NCBI RefSeq assembly: GCF_011250515.1
Contig: NZ_JAANOP010000001.1
Location: forward strand, 434,001 to 498,000
Length of the DNA: 64,000 nt
DNA from: Aquirufa ecclesiirivi
GTDB taxonomy: Bacteria > Bacteroidota > Bacteroidia > Cytophagales > Spirosomataceae
Reading direction: 5' to 3'
Shown here: in pieces, positions 52,513 to 61,298 of the stretch
Numbering within the stretch: the first letter of the stretch is position 1
Layout: each line of letters opens with the position of its first letter
The notes under the pieces: model-generated
The model's input: the letters and a program-made list of their open reading frames with translations, nothing else
Databases searched by the model: none
Told to the model about the DNA's origin: nothing
Made by a program: the position numbers and the translations under genes

Positions 52513-54036
52513 TTATAGTCCTTTTTGAAATATTTCTAAGGCTTCTTTATCATCATATTGATGTATCTTTTGTACTAATTGCTTTTTCAAATCGGCAATA
52601 ATTTGCGCATTTTCTTTTTTATCATAGATATTGTTCAAATTTTTCGGGTCTTTTTTGATATCATACAATTCCCAGAAATCTTTAGGTCCATAGAAACGAA
52701 CTAAGGTATATTGAGCCGTTCTTAATCCAAAGTGTGGATAGACATGGTGGGGTTGTGGGTATTCATAGTAATGATAATACGATTCATTCTTCCAGTTTTT
52801 ACCTTGGCCTTTTAACACAGGTAGAAAAGATTTACCTTGAATTTCCGCAGGTACCTTTGTTTGAGCAATGTCCAGTAAAGTAGGAGCCCAATCCACGTTA
52901 GATACGACTTGACTTACTTTAGTGCCGGGTTTGATGGCACCAGGATAACGAATCACAAAGGGAGTTTTTAAAGATTCCTCATATATAAAGCGTTTATCGA
53001 ACCAGCCATGCTCTCCTAAGTAGAAGCCCTGATCGGAAGTATAGACCACGACCGTATTTTTGGCTAATCCCGTTTTATCTAAGTATTCCAATAATTCACC
53101 GATATTTCGATCGAGCGAGTTTGCCGTAGAAAGATAGTCTTTCATGTAGCGCTGGTATTTCCATTCTGCTAGTGCTTTGCCACTGAGTTTTTTCTCATCA
53201 AACTCTTTACTGATTTTATTTTCATAATAGTCATAAAAAGGAGGTCTTTGCTGAGGGGTAAAGCGATTATAATTGCCTCCATCTCCAGGGCCTTCATATT
53301 TACCATGGATTTTTAAATCCTGACTTAGAATCATGGTTTTGTCAATCGTCATGTCCTGATCTTCTGCTGCCAACCTTCCAGCATAATTATCGTAAAATGT
53401 GTCTGGAATAGGGAAAGTCACGTCATCATACGCTCCTAAATCAGGAATGTCGGGTAACCAAGAACGGTGGGTCGCTTTATGGCCAACCACCATGAAAAAT
53501 GGTTTATTGGGATCTCGTTGGTTTAACCATTCTTTTGATAATTGAGTAATGACATTGGTGACATAACCTTCACGTCGGGTAGTTTTATTTTGACTATCTA
53601 CAAAATCAGAATTGTAGTAACTACCATGTCCTGGAAGAATGTTCAAATAATCAAATCCATGAGGTAAAGTCCCTAAGTGCATTTTTCCTACCCAAGCGGT
53701 CTGATATCCGTTTTTTTGTAATTCTTCAGGGAAAACGGCTTGTTCTATGTCGAATTTCTTTTCGTTGAACTTATAGCCATTTTTATGACTGAATTTGCCA
53801 GTCAATAAGGTAGCCCTACTTGGTCCACAAATAGAATTAGTCACTACGTTATTATACAGGATGGCTCCCTCTCTAGCAATGCGATCAATGTTGGGGGTCT
53901 TAGCCAATTTACTTCCATAGGCACTAATGGCTTGGGAAGTATGATCATCCGAAATAATGAAAATGATGTTGGGTTTTTGTTTTGCCTGACCCAAACTATA
54001 AAAGCTAATCAGGAGTAGAATAAGAGATTTTTTCAT
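52513..54036 (-). CDS. Exported type I sulfatase
   Basis: 507 residues with signal peptide (1-18). Metal-binding Asp30-Asp31 opens the alkaline-phosphatase-like fold. The formylglycine motif is Cys70-Gly-Pro-Ser-Arg74 in the context SICGPSRATLLTG, so maturation needs a formylglycine-generating enzyme or anSME, neither of which is in this window. Further motifs are WVGKMHLG (about 116-123) and YTSDQGFYLGEHGWFDKR (about 333-350). It removes sulfate from a polysaccharide, probably periplasmically. It is divergent from the TIM-barrel gene, suggesting one locus. The substrate cannot be named. Confidence 0.95.
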   Translation of the reverse strand: MKKSLILLLISFYSLGQAKQKPNIIFIISDDHTSQAISAYGSKLAKTPNIDRIAREGAILYNNVVTNSICGPSRATLLTGKFSHKNGYKFNEKKFDIEQAVFPEELQKNGYQTAWVGKMHLGTLPHGFDYLNILPGHGSYYNSDFVDSQNKTTRREGYVTNVITQLSKEWLNQRDPNKPFFMVVGHKATHRSWLPDIPDLGAYDDVTFPIPDTFYDNYAGRLAAEDQDMTIDKTMILSQDLKIHGKYEGPGDGGNYNRFTPQQRPPFYDYYENKISKEFDEKKLSGKALAEWKYQRYMKDYLSTANSLDRNIGELLEYLDKTGLAKNTVVVYTSDQGFYLGEHGWFDKRFIYEESLKTPFVIRYPGAIKPGTKVSQVVSNVDWAPTLLDIAQTKVPAEIQGKSFLPVLKGQGKNWKNESYYHYYEYPQPHHVYPHFGLRTAQYTLVRFYGPKDFWELYDIKKDPKNLNNIYDKKENAQIIADLKKQLVQKIHQYDDKEALEIFQKGL

Positions 54037-54201
54037 ACGATTTGTTTCAATGCTTGCCGTGAATTTTTATTTAATGGTTACTAGACGGGAGCTTTGTCTT
54101 GTTATTTTACAGGTTTATGTGGAAAAAATACTGATTTTTTTCGTTTAATTTGGTATACCTATCAACAAATAGGGTCATTTTTATCTTAAAAACACATGTA
54201 A

Positions 54202-55083
54202 ATGAAAAAATTATTTACCTATGGCTTTTTCAGCTTATGTATCAGTCTTTCTTTAGGCGGCTTGGCCAAACTGCCAGATAAATATGTGAATAAAAAATTA
54301 AATATAGTAAAAAAGGCTCCTAAAGATTGGAAGCTTGGAGTCGCACTTTACACATTTAATGGATTTTCCTTTCCAGATCAATTGGCTAAGGCTGACAGTG
54401 CAGGTTTACATTTTATTGAAGGATATACTTTTGGTAAAGCAGGTGCCGCCTTGAAGGATTCAGCGGTGATGAACTTGTCGAAGTCGGGCGTTCGACAACT
54501 GAAACAAATGATTCAAGTGAAGGGTCTCAAAATGGAATCTATTTATTTGGTGGGAGGAAAGACCATTGATCGTTGGAAGAAGGAGTTTGACATAGCTAAA
54601 GAATTAGGAGTCAACTATGTTACCGCTGAGCCTCCTGTTCATTTATGGGATGGAGTAGATAGTCTGGCAGGGATTTATAAAATCAAAGTGGCTATTCACA
54701 ACCATTGGAAAGGAACGAGTGTTTATTGGACTCCTGATTCCCTACTTATTGCGATGAAAAATCATCCCAATTTTTATGCTTGTCCGGATTTAGGTCATTA
54801 TCCTAAAAGTGGCATCAATCCTGTGGATGCATTAAAAAAATTACAAGGGCGTATTATAGCGATTCATTTAAAAGATATAGCTGAATATAATAATCCAAAA
54901 TTGAAGGATGTACCTATTGGAACAGGCGTTGTGAATTTTACGGAGGTTTTTGCGGAGTTAAAGCGACAAGGTTTTCAAGGGAATATTAATATAGAACGGG
55001 ATACCCAAGAGAAACCAAGTAACCTACCTTCGGTTATTCGGTCGGTACAATATTACCGAGAACAAATCAGGCAATTAAACTAA
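54202..55083 (+). CDS. Exported xylose-isomerase-like TIM-barrel protein (sugar isomerase/epimerase family)
   Basis: 293 residues with signal peptide (about 1-22). The AP-endonuclease-2/xylose-isomerase TIM barrel is evident: WKLGVALYTFNGFSFPDQLAKADSAG (about 43-68), GVNYVTAEPPVHLW, IAIHNHWKG, FYACPDLGHYPKSG (about 190-203), IAIHLKDIAEYNN, and the metal Glu in NIERDTQ near the end. The exported location argues against a phosphate-sugar substrate. Relatives in 3-keto-glycan routes act as hydratases or epimerases. It is divergent from the sulfatase. Confidence 0.8.
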   Translation: MKKLFTYGFFSLCISLSLGGLAKLPDKYVNKKLNIVKKAPKDWKLGVALYTFNGFSFPDQLAKADSAGLHFIEGYTFGKAGAALKDSAVMNLSKSGVRQLKQMIQVKGLKMESIYLVGGKTIDRWKKEFDIAKELGVNYVTAEPPVHLWDGVDSLAGIYKIKVAIHNHWKGTSVYWTPDSLLIAMKNHPNFYACPDLGHYPKSGINPVDALKKLQGRIIAIHLKDIAEYNNPKLKDVPIGTGVVNFTEVFAELKRQGFQGNINIERDTQEKPSNLPSVIRSVQYYREQIRQLN

Positions 55084-55177
55084 GCCTCTAAGCTGTTATC
55101 GAAATTTTTATAGCTTTGTTTGGGGCAAATATCATTCCTTTAGGACAATTTATCAACGTATAACAATAGAACACAAT

Positions 55178-55450
55178 ATGGAAAGAATACTCGTACAAAT
55201 TAGTCTTTCAGATAGTGGAATAGAAACGATAAAAAGCACACCCGATTTGCCCAAGAGGGAAATGGAGTTTGTCAATCAATGGAAAGAAAATCAGATTTTG
55301 GAAAGCTTTTTTATTTCAGTTTCAAAAAAAGATGCTGTGTTAATATTTCAATCAATTGATGAAGCTAAGACAAAGGAGCTCATAGAGGCATTACCCTATT
55401 ATCCATACATGTCGAAAGTAGAATACCATCACTTAAATAAACAATTTTAG
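55178..55450 (+). CDS. Small hypothetical protein (YCII/muconolactone-isomerase-like fold)
   Basis: 90 residues with a ferredoxin-like pattern: MERILVQISLSD strand, REMEFVNQWKENQILESFFISVSKKDAVLIFQSIDEAKTKELIEALPYYPYM. It resembles YCII-like or muconolactone delta-isomerase-like proteins, but no catalytic residue can be assigned. TAGAACAC ends four bases before its ATG, matching a word seen twice elsewhere. Confidence 0.6.
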   Translation: MERILVQISLSDSGIETIKSTPDLPKREMEFVNQWKENQILESFFISVSKKDAVLIFQSIDEAKTKELIEALPYYPYMSKVEYHHLNKQF

Positions 55451-55554
55451 TTGTTAGGATTTTTGAAATTGTAGCCAAGGCCTGAATGAAATCAGGGTAG
55501 TCAATGGTAATTTTTTACGCAAATACATCCAAATTACACAAGTAAGATGAACCA

Positions 55555-56061
55555 ATGAAACGAAGAAAGCTTTTGCAATCCATAGCCCTTTCAGCAGGAG
55601 CTCTGGTAGTTTTACCCAGCTGGGCACAAGGCTGGAGTCGAGAACAAATAGTTACGAATCAAGTATTTCAGCTAGAAGAAAAGGAGATGCTCCGACTAAT
55701 AGCGGGAACCTTCATTCCGGAAGGAACATCCAAAGGAGCGAACGGGGTTGGAGTGGAACTTTTTCTTGATAAACTATTTAGTGATTGCTATACGATGGAG
55801 GACCAAAATAAGCTTAAAGCAGCCATCAAAGCTTTATCCTTACAAGCGGATTTAAATCACCATTTGGCATTTGGGGCATGCAGTGCTGCGCAGCGAGAAG
55901 GACTATTACTGGATTTAGAGAAGTCGGCCGAGCACCTATGGGCTTATACCATCTTAAGGTCAGAAACGATACGGGGCTATACAACTTCTGAGTATGTATT
56001 GACGGAACATTACCATTATGTCATGGCCCCAGGTTTTTACCATGGCTGTGTAAACGTATAA
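55555..56061 (+). CDS. Gluconate 2-dehydrogenase subunit 3-like protein (glucoside-3-dehydrogenase small subunit)
   Basis: 168 residues with a Tat-like signal: KRRKLLQSIALSAGALVV then a cleavage region PSWAQGW. The remainder is the helical gluconate_2-dh3 domain (EEKEMLRLIAGTFIPEG about 40-56, and ETIRGYTTSEYVLTEHYHYVMAPGFYHGC at the end). In LacABC-type glucoside 3-dehydrogenases this subunit accompanies a GMC flavoprotein and is needed for export or activity. Three bases separate it from the GMC gene, so the pair is a complex. Confidence 0.85.
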   Translation: MKRRKLLQSIALSAGALVVLPSWAQGWSREQIVTNQVFQLEEKEMLRLIAGTFIPEGTSKGANGVGVELFLDKLFSDCYTMEDQNKLKAAIKALSLQADLNHHLAFGACSAAQREGLLLDLEKSAEHLWAYTILRSETIRGYTTSEYVLTEHYHYVMAPGFYHGCVNV

Positions 56062-56064
56062 TTT

Positions 56065-57768
56065 ATGGCCAATTTGAATCTAAGTATAGCTAAGAAAAAT
56101 ACCTATGATGTCATCGTCATAGGATCAGGTGCCAGTGGAGGCTGGGCTGCTAAAGAGTTTTGCGATCGGGGTTTAAAGACCTTGGTTTTGGAACGGGGCA
56201 GGCAGGTAAAGCATGTAGAAGATTATCCCACGGCTTCTAAAGCACCTTGGGAATTTGAGCATCGTGGTACGGTAAGCTTGGCCGACAAGCAAGGTTTTTC
56301 TGCCAGTGGGTTTATGCGAGAAGAAACCAAGCATTGGGCATTGCCAGATGATGAGCAACCTGTTGTGTATGAAAAACCGTTTCGATGGACTAGGGGATAT
56401 CATGTGGGAGGAAAGTCTTTATTATGGGCTAGGCAAACCCAACGCTGGTCGGATTTTGATTTTGAGGGACCTATTCGTGATGGATTTGCAACAGATTGGC
56501 CGATTCGGTATAAAGACATAGAACGGTGGTATGATCATGTAGAGAAGTTTGCTGGTATAGCGGGTTTTAATGATAACTTGGCGGAACTTCCCAATAGCAT
56601 CGTTCAGCCGGGATTTGAATTAAATTGTTTGGAACAACATCTTAAAGAAACGTTAACGAAAGCTTATGGTAATCGTTGGGTTATTTCTGGTCGCTGCGCT
56701 CACTTAACCGATCCTCAAGAAATCCATTTACAGCAGGGACGAGGCCGTTGTTTGAGCCAGCGTCAATGTAATCGAGGATGTAATTTTGGTGGATATTTTA
56801 GTAGTAATGCTTCCACTTTGCCATGGGCTGCAAAAACAGGAAATCTAACATTGCGTCCACATTCGGTTGTGCATTCCATTATTTACGATGATAAAAAAAA
56901 TAAAGCCATAGGGGTCAATGTGATAGATGCCACTAGTCATGAGATGATTCCTTTTTTTGCCAAAGTGATTTTTGTTAATGGCTCTACCATCAATACCAAT
57001 GCCATTCTTCTTAATTCTAAGTCGAATCGTTTTCCAACTGGATTGGGGAATGATTCTGGTTTACTAGGAAAATTCATTGCTTGGCATAATTACCGTGGTT
57101 CGGCCAATGCGAGTTATGATGGCTTTAAAGACAAAAAGACCGAAGGAGGCAACCCAAGTAATGCCTATATTCCTAGATTTAGAAATGTAAAACGTCAGGA
57201 AACGGATTTCTTACGGGGCTATGCGGTGGGTGTTGGTGGAGGTAGAGGAGAATATTCCAAGCAAACGGGCATAGGTGATACCTTACGAGATAACTTATTG
57301 AGTCGACAATGGGGCAATTGGAATATATCAGCTTGGATGATGGGAGAAACAGTTCCTACGGAGCAAAACCACATCCGTCTGCACTCCGATTTGACAGATA
57401 AATACGGTATACCACAGATTGTATTCTCTTGTGACTGGACGGAAAATGATGTCAAAATGGTCAAGGATTTTAGAGAGCAAATGCAAGAAATGTTCGAAAA
57501 AGCAGGTTTTCAGCATATCAGAACAGCCGATTCCAAATCGGCACCTGGCGCTGATATCCATGAAATGGGCGGCGTACGCATGGGGAAGAATCCTAACCAT
57601 TCATTATTGAATGAATGGAATCAGTTACATACCTGCAAAAATGTATTTGTCACCGATGGTGCCTGCATGACATCAACAGGGACACAAAATCCCACCTTAA
57701 CATTCATGGCATTAGCAGCTCGTGCGGCGAATCATGCGGTGGATGAATTGAAGAAAAAGAACTTATAA
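56065..57768 (+). CDS. GMC oxidoreductase, probable glucoside/sugar 3-dehydrogenase large subunit
   Basis: 567-residue FAD protein. The dinucleotide site is VIVIGSGASGGWAAKEF (15-31) with LVLERGRQ. GGKSLLWARQTQRW (about 112-125) and the C-terminal GACMTSTGTQNPTLTFMALAARAA are typical of GMC enzymes; MGGVRMGKNPNHS near 505 includes the region before the catalytic His/Asn pair. It has no own signal and should leave the cytoplasm with the Tat-bearing small subunit. It probably oxidises the C3 hydroxyl of a glycoside. The next gene starts 12 bases later. Confidence 0.9.
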   Translation: MANLNLSIAKKNTYDVIVIGSGASGGWAAKEFCDRGLKTLVLERGRQVKHVEDYPTASKAPWEFEHRGTVSLADKQGFSASGFMREETKHWALPDDEQPVVYEKPFRWTRGYHVGGKSLLWARQTQRWSDFDFEGPIRDGFATDWPIRYKDIERWYDHVEKFAGIAGFNDNLAELPNSIVQPGFELNCLEQHLKETLTKAYGNRWVISGRCAHLTDPQEIHLQQGRGRCLSQRQCNRGCNFGGYFSSNASTLPWAAKTGNLTLRPHSVVHSIIYDDKKNKAIGVNVIDATSHEMIPFFAKVIFVNGSTINTNAILLNSKSNRFPTGLGNDSGLLGKFIAWHNYRGSANASYDGFKDKKTEGGNPSNAYIPRFRNVKRQETDFLRGYAVGVGGGRGEYSKQTGIGDTLRDNLLSRQWGNWNISAWMMGETVPTEQNHIRLHSDLTDKYGIPQIVFSCDWTENDVKMVKDFREQMQEMFEKAGFQHIRTADSKSAPGADIHEMGGVRMGKNPNHSLLNEWNQLHTCKNVFVTDGACMTSTGTQNPTLTFMALAARAANHAVDELKKKNL

Positions 57769-57780
57769 AACAAAATACAT

Positions 57781-58629
57781 ATGAAAACGAATCGATTGAT
57801 GCTTGTCCTTTTGGGAATTGGACTTAGTTTGGGAGCTTATGCTCAGAAAATTTATACCTATCCCTTGGGAGTACAAGCCTACACATTTAGAAAGCAATTT
57901 CCTCAGGACCCACTAAAAACATTGGATGTTATCAAAGGTATGGGCTTTACCGAATTAGAAGGTGGTGGCGCTAAGGGAATGACATTGCAAGAGTTTAAAC
58001 AACAATGCGACGCAAGAGGTATTTCTATTCCATCTACTGGAGCCGATTTTGGGGAATTAGAGAAGGATCCTATGGCGGTAGTTCAAAAGGCAAAAGTCTT
58101 AGGGGCTAAATTTGTCATGTGTGCTTGGATTCCTCATAAAGGGAATGACTTTACCTTAGAAGATGCTCAAAAGGCAGTGAATGTATTTAATAAAGCGGGT
58201 AAGGTTTTGAAAGAAAATGGAATAACGCTATGCTACCATGACCATGGATATGAGTTTCATCCCTTTGAGAAAGGAACTTTATTGGATTACATCATTCAAA
58301 AGACGGATCCAGCCTATGTTTCTTTTGAAATGGATGTCTTGTGGACTTTACACGGTGGCGGAGAAAAAATGCCGGTCAAATTGTTGAAGAAATATCCTGG
58401 TCGCTGGAAATTGATGCACGTCAAAGATTTGCGCAAAGGTGTTGTTGGTGATTTAACGGGGCATACGCCTGCCATCAATGATGTTCCTGTAGGAACAGGT
58501 CAAGGTAACTGGAAAAAAATCATTCAATTGGGTAAAAAAGCAGGAGTGGAGCATTGTTTTATAGAGGACGAAAGCGACAATGAAATGGTCAATGTACCCT
58601 TAAGTGTTCAATACTTGAAATCTTTATAA
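57781..58629 (+). CDS. Exported xylose-isomerase-like TIM-barrel protein
   Basis: 282 residues with signal peptide (MKTNRLMLVLLGIGLSLGAYA). The TIM barrel has LGVQAYTFRKQFPQDPLKTLD (about 30-50), CYHDHGYEFHPFEKG (about 151-165), FEMDVLWTLHGGG (about 182-194), HVKDLRKGVVGDLTGH and FIEDESDNE near the end; His, Glu and Asp residues here form the usual metal site. Third gene of the operon with GMC and its small subunit. Homologues work on keto-sugars or inosose. It ends at a terminator shared with the receptor gene. Confidence 0.85.
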   Translation: MKTNRLMLVLLGIGLSLGAYAQKIYTYPLGVQAYTFRKQFPQDPLKTLDVIKGMGFTELEGGGAKGMTLQEFKQQCDARGISIPSTGADFGELEKDPMAVVQKAKVLGAKFVMCAWIPHKGNDFTLEDAQKAVNVFNKAGKVLKENGITLCYHDHGYEFHPFEKGTLLDYIIQKTDPAYVSFEMDVLWTLHGGGEKMPVKLLKKYPGRWKLMHVKDLRKGVVGDLTGHTPAINDVPVGTGQGNWKKIIQLGKKAGVEHCFIEDESDNEMVNVPLSVQYLKSL

Positions 58630-58633
58630 TGAG

Positions 58634-58663
58634 AAGAGCCTCGAATTTCGGGGCTCTTTTTTT
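58634..58663. terminator. Terminator between the GMC operon and the receptor gene
   Basis: AAGAGCC-T-CGA pairs with TCG-G-GGCTCTT, followed by a run of T on the plus strand. It begins five bases after the TIM-barrel stop and overlaps the stop region of the convergent receptor gene. Confidence 0.8.
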
Positions 58664-61091
58664 AGAAATCTTTTTCTCCGTATTCTGTTTTGGTGGATTT
58701 TGTTTTTTGTCCCCGATCATTGATTCGGAAACCTACACTTAGCTGGATGACTCTGTCCCATTTACGGTAATCTGTACTACTGTAAAAGCTTGGTGTTTGT
58801 GTAACAATGGTTTGGATATTGGAATTAAAGACATTCAGACATTGTAGGTTTACATTCGCTTTATTTCCCCAAAGGCTATATTTCAAACTGACATTGGAAA
58901 GTAATAAATTAGAGTCATAGCCTTGTGTAGTCACGGATTTTGATAAATAGGTAAAATCCCAAACGAAGCGCAATGTTGGACTGATATCTAGGCTGGTATT
59001 TCCGTTTAGATTATAATTAAAACTACTTTGTCGAGTTTCTATTCCTCGGAAATTTCCTTGTACATCAAACTGATAGAGGTTACCCGAAAGGTATATTTTC
59101 CAAATTTTACTAGGTCTAATTTCTGTCAAAAATTCCATACCGGTTGATTGTGAATTTCCGGCATTGGTATACGTTCGTCCTAAAATGGTCCTACTATAAA
59201 TTTCGTTTACTCGGAAAACTTTATCTTGAAGGAAGTTGACATAGGCTGTAGCGGTAAATGAGATATTTTCAAAGCCTTTACTTAAACCTATTTCCAACAC
59301 ATTGGCTATTTCTGGCAATAAATTGGGGTCGCCAGTTTCTATGGTTTCAGCATGGCGATGGTTTTTAAAAGGCGACATCAACTTGCTGGTTGGTCGTTCA
59401 ATTCTTCGGCTATAGCCGATTCGTAACGTCTTTTCTCCTTCCAATTTCCAAATCCCTTGTAAGGAAGGGAATAAATAAATTTGATTGAGGGCATATATTT
59501 TACCTGGTTCTCCGTCATGAGTAAGCGTACGATCCATCCATTCTGAGCGTAATCCGATGGCATAAGAAAATTGCTTTTTCGCACCGTTTAATTGCACATA
59601 AGGGGCATGTATACGTTGGACTAACACCATCTTGTCTGTGTAGTTTGGATCGGAAACCCAAGTGCTGGTACCAGCTGCATAGCGCTCAAACAGAAAATCA
59701 CCTTGGTGGTTGACATGCCTTATATGATAACCCACCTCCAGCTTATTTTTATTGCGAAGCGGTAGGCTATAATCTAGTTGAAATCTCCAAGCACTCAACG
59801 GACTTGTTTCTGTAGATCTTTCCCAAAGCAACAGTTTATTGCTTCCTTCATAGGTATCGTAATTATTTAATGGGCCACCTAGTTTAGAGAATTCATACAG
59901 GCCTAGGAGACTCAGTTTAGCTTGATTGGGATATGTATGGGAATAGTCGATGTTGTATGTTTGAAATTTACCTGAACGAACAAATAAGTTTTGGTTAAAA
60001 AATTGCTTGTAAGGGCTTTGAGAAGCATTGAAGGAAGAGAATAAATCAGTTCCTGCAGGCGTCCGTATAAAATCCTGATAATGCAAATTGGCCGTACGGT
60101 CGGTTTGTTTTTCGCCTATGTATGCCGACCAATTCCATTGATCCACCGAGCTGGCTTGGAATGTACCTCCAGCCCGAAACGAATATTGGAAATCCATGTA
60201 GTTTCTAACTCCTTGGGAAGGCATATAGATTAAGGTATCTTGAAATTTGGTGCGAATTTCTCCTACCCGAAAGCCATCGATGTCAAATCGTCGGTAATCT
60301 ACCGCAGCAAAAACACTCCATTTTTTGTCGGTAAAGGTCCATTGCAAATCGCTACCAAATCGTAAAGGTAAAATCCCTCCATTCATGATATTTCCGGACC
60401 AAGATGTACCAATCCGCGTATTCTTTTTTGTGATGATATTGATCATTCCAGCTTTACCATCGGCATCGTATTTGGCGGAAGGGCTGGTAATGAGCTCGAT
60501 GCTTTCAATGATATTGGCGGGTAATTGAGCTAAAATATCGGCGGGAGTTCTGGTAGAAGGTTTGCCGTCGACCAATAAAACAAATCCTGTACTTCCTCTT
60601 AATGCAATTTCACCTTCGGTATTGACGGTAACTGCAGGTAAGCGTTGCATCAAATCCATACCTGTGCCGTTGGCGGCATTTTGAAATTGTTTCGTCTGGA
60701 AAGTTTGCTTATCCATTTGCAATGCCGCTACCGATTTTTCTCCGGTAACGATTACTTCATGGAGGGTTTGATTGTCAGGAACTAAAGCAATTTCATGGCT
60801 AGAAAATTGTTTGAACTCGACTACAGAAAAGGTTCTAGTTTTGTAGGACAATGCTTGAACTTTCAGGTATGCGATGTTCACGGGGACATCACTGAAAACA
60901 AATTTTCCGAGGGTATCACTCAATGTTCCTTTCCACACAGTGGAGTCTTTTTTCCACAAGCTGACATTCGCAAATTCAATTTTTTGCCGACTTTGTTGGT
61001 CGATTAATTTACCTGAAATTGTGTTTCCTTGGCTAACAACGATGGATAGGTTGGCGACAGTCAATATGATGACCAACAAGGCTTTTTTCAT
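58662..61091 (-). CDS. Outer-membrane beta-barrel receptor with carboxypeptidase-regulatory-like domain
   Basis: 809 residues, signal peptide 1-21. An N-terminal regulatory-like Ig domain (GNTISGKLIDQQSRQKIEFANVSL) is followed by a plug (LMQRLPAVTVNTEGEIALRGSTGFVLLVDGKPS, then YDADGKAGMINIITKKN) and an OMP_b-brl_3 barrel. This is the family of TonB-dependent-receptor-like proteins without SusD partners. It may take up a peptide, siderophore or metal complex. ATG 61091 was chosen because it begins the signal peptide; the frame extends 19 codons upstream. Confidence 0.85.
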   Translation of the reverse strand: MKKALLVIILTVANLSIVVSQGNTISGKLIDQQSRQKIEFANVSLWKKDSTVWKGTLSDTLGKFVFSDVPVNIAYLKVQALSYKTRTFSVVEFKQFSSHEIALVPDNQTLHEVIVTGEKSVAALQMDKQTFQTKQFQNAANGTGMDLMQRLPAVTVNTEGEIALRGSTGFVLLVDGKPSTRTPADILAQLPANIIESIELITSPSAKYDADGKAGMINIITKKNTRIGTSWSGNIMNGGILPLRFGSDLQWTFTDKKWSVFAAVDYRRFDIDGFRVGEIRTKFQDTLIYMPSQGVRNYMDFQYSFRAGGTFQASSVDQWNWSAYIGEKQTDRTANLHYQDFIRTPAGTDLFSSFNASQSPYKQFFNQNLFVRSGKFQTYNIDYSHTYPNQAKLSLLGLYEFSKLGGPLNNYDTYEGSNKLLLWERSTETSPLSAWRFQLDYSLPLRNKNKLEVGYHIRHVNHQGDFLFERYAAGTSTWVSDPNYTDKMVLVQRIHAPYVQLNGAKKQFSYAIGLRSEWMDRTLTHDGEPGKIYALNQIYLFPSLQGIWKLEGEKTLRIGYSRRIERPTSKLMSPFKNHRHAETIETGDPNLLPEIANVLEIGLSKGFENISFTATAYVNFLQDKVFRVNEIYSRTILGRTYTNAGNSQSTGMEFLTEIRPSKIWKIYLSGNLYQFDVQGNFRGIETRQSSFNYNLNGNTSLDISPTLRFVWDFTYLSKSVTTQGYDSNLLLSNVSLKYSLWGNKANVNLQCLNVFNSNIQTIVTQTPSFYSSTDYRKWDRVIQLSVGFRINDRGQKTKSTKTEYGEKDF

Positions 61092-61241
61092 GAGTAGGTA
61101 AGGGGCAATGTCTATTAAACAATCAAAAGATAGAGATTCTATACTCAAAACGTATCCTTAGCTGGGTATTTTTAGGTTTAAAGGAGGTATTTGGCGGGGA
61201 TGATCGAAGAAACTGAATTTGGTCATGAAAAAGATAAAAGG

Positions 61242-61272
61242 TTTGGCTCTACTAATTAATCCTGTAAATTCG
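61242..61272 (+). promoter_or_regulatory. Promoter of the LOG-family gene
   Basis: TTTG (61242-61245), exactly 19 bases, then TAAATTCG (61265-61272), a close match to the Bacteroidota primary-sigma promoter TTTG-N19-TAnnTTTG. The ATG follows 26 bases after the box. Confidence 0.7.
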
Positions 61273-61298
61273 TTTCTAATGAATGCAAAGTATGTACT

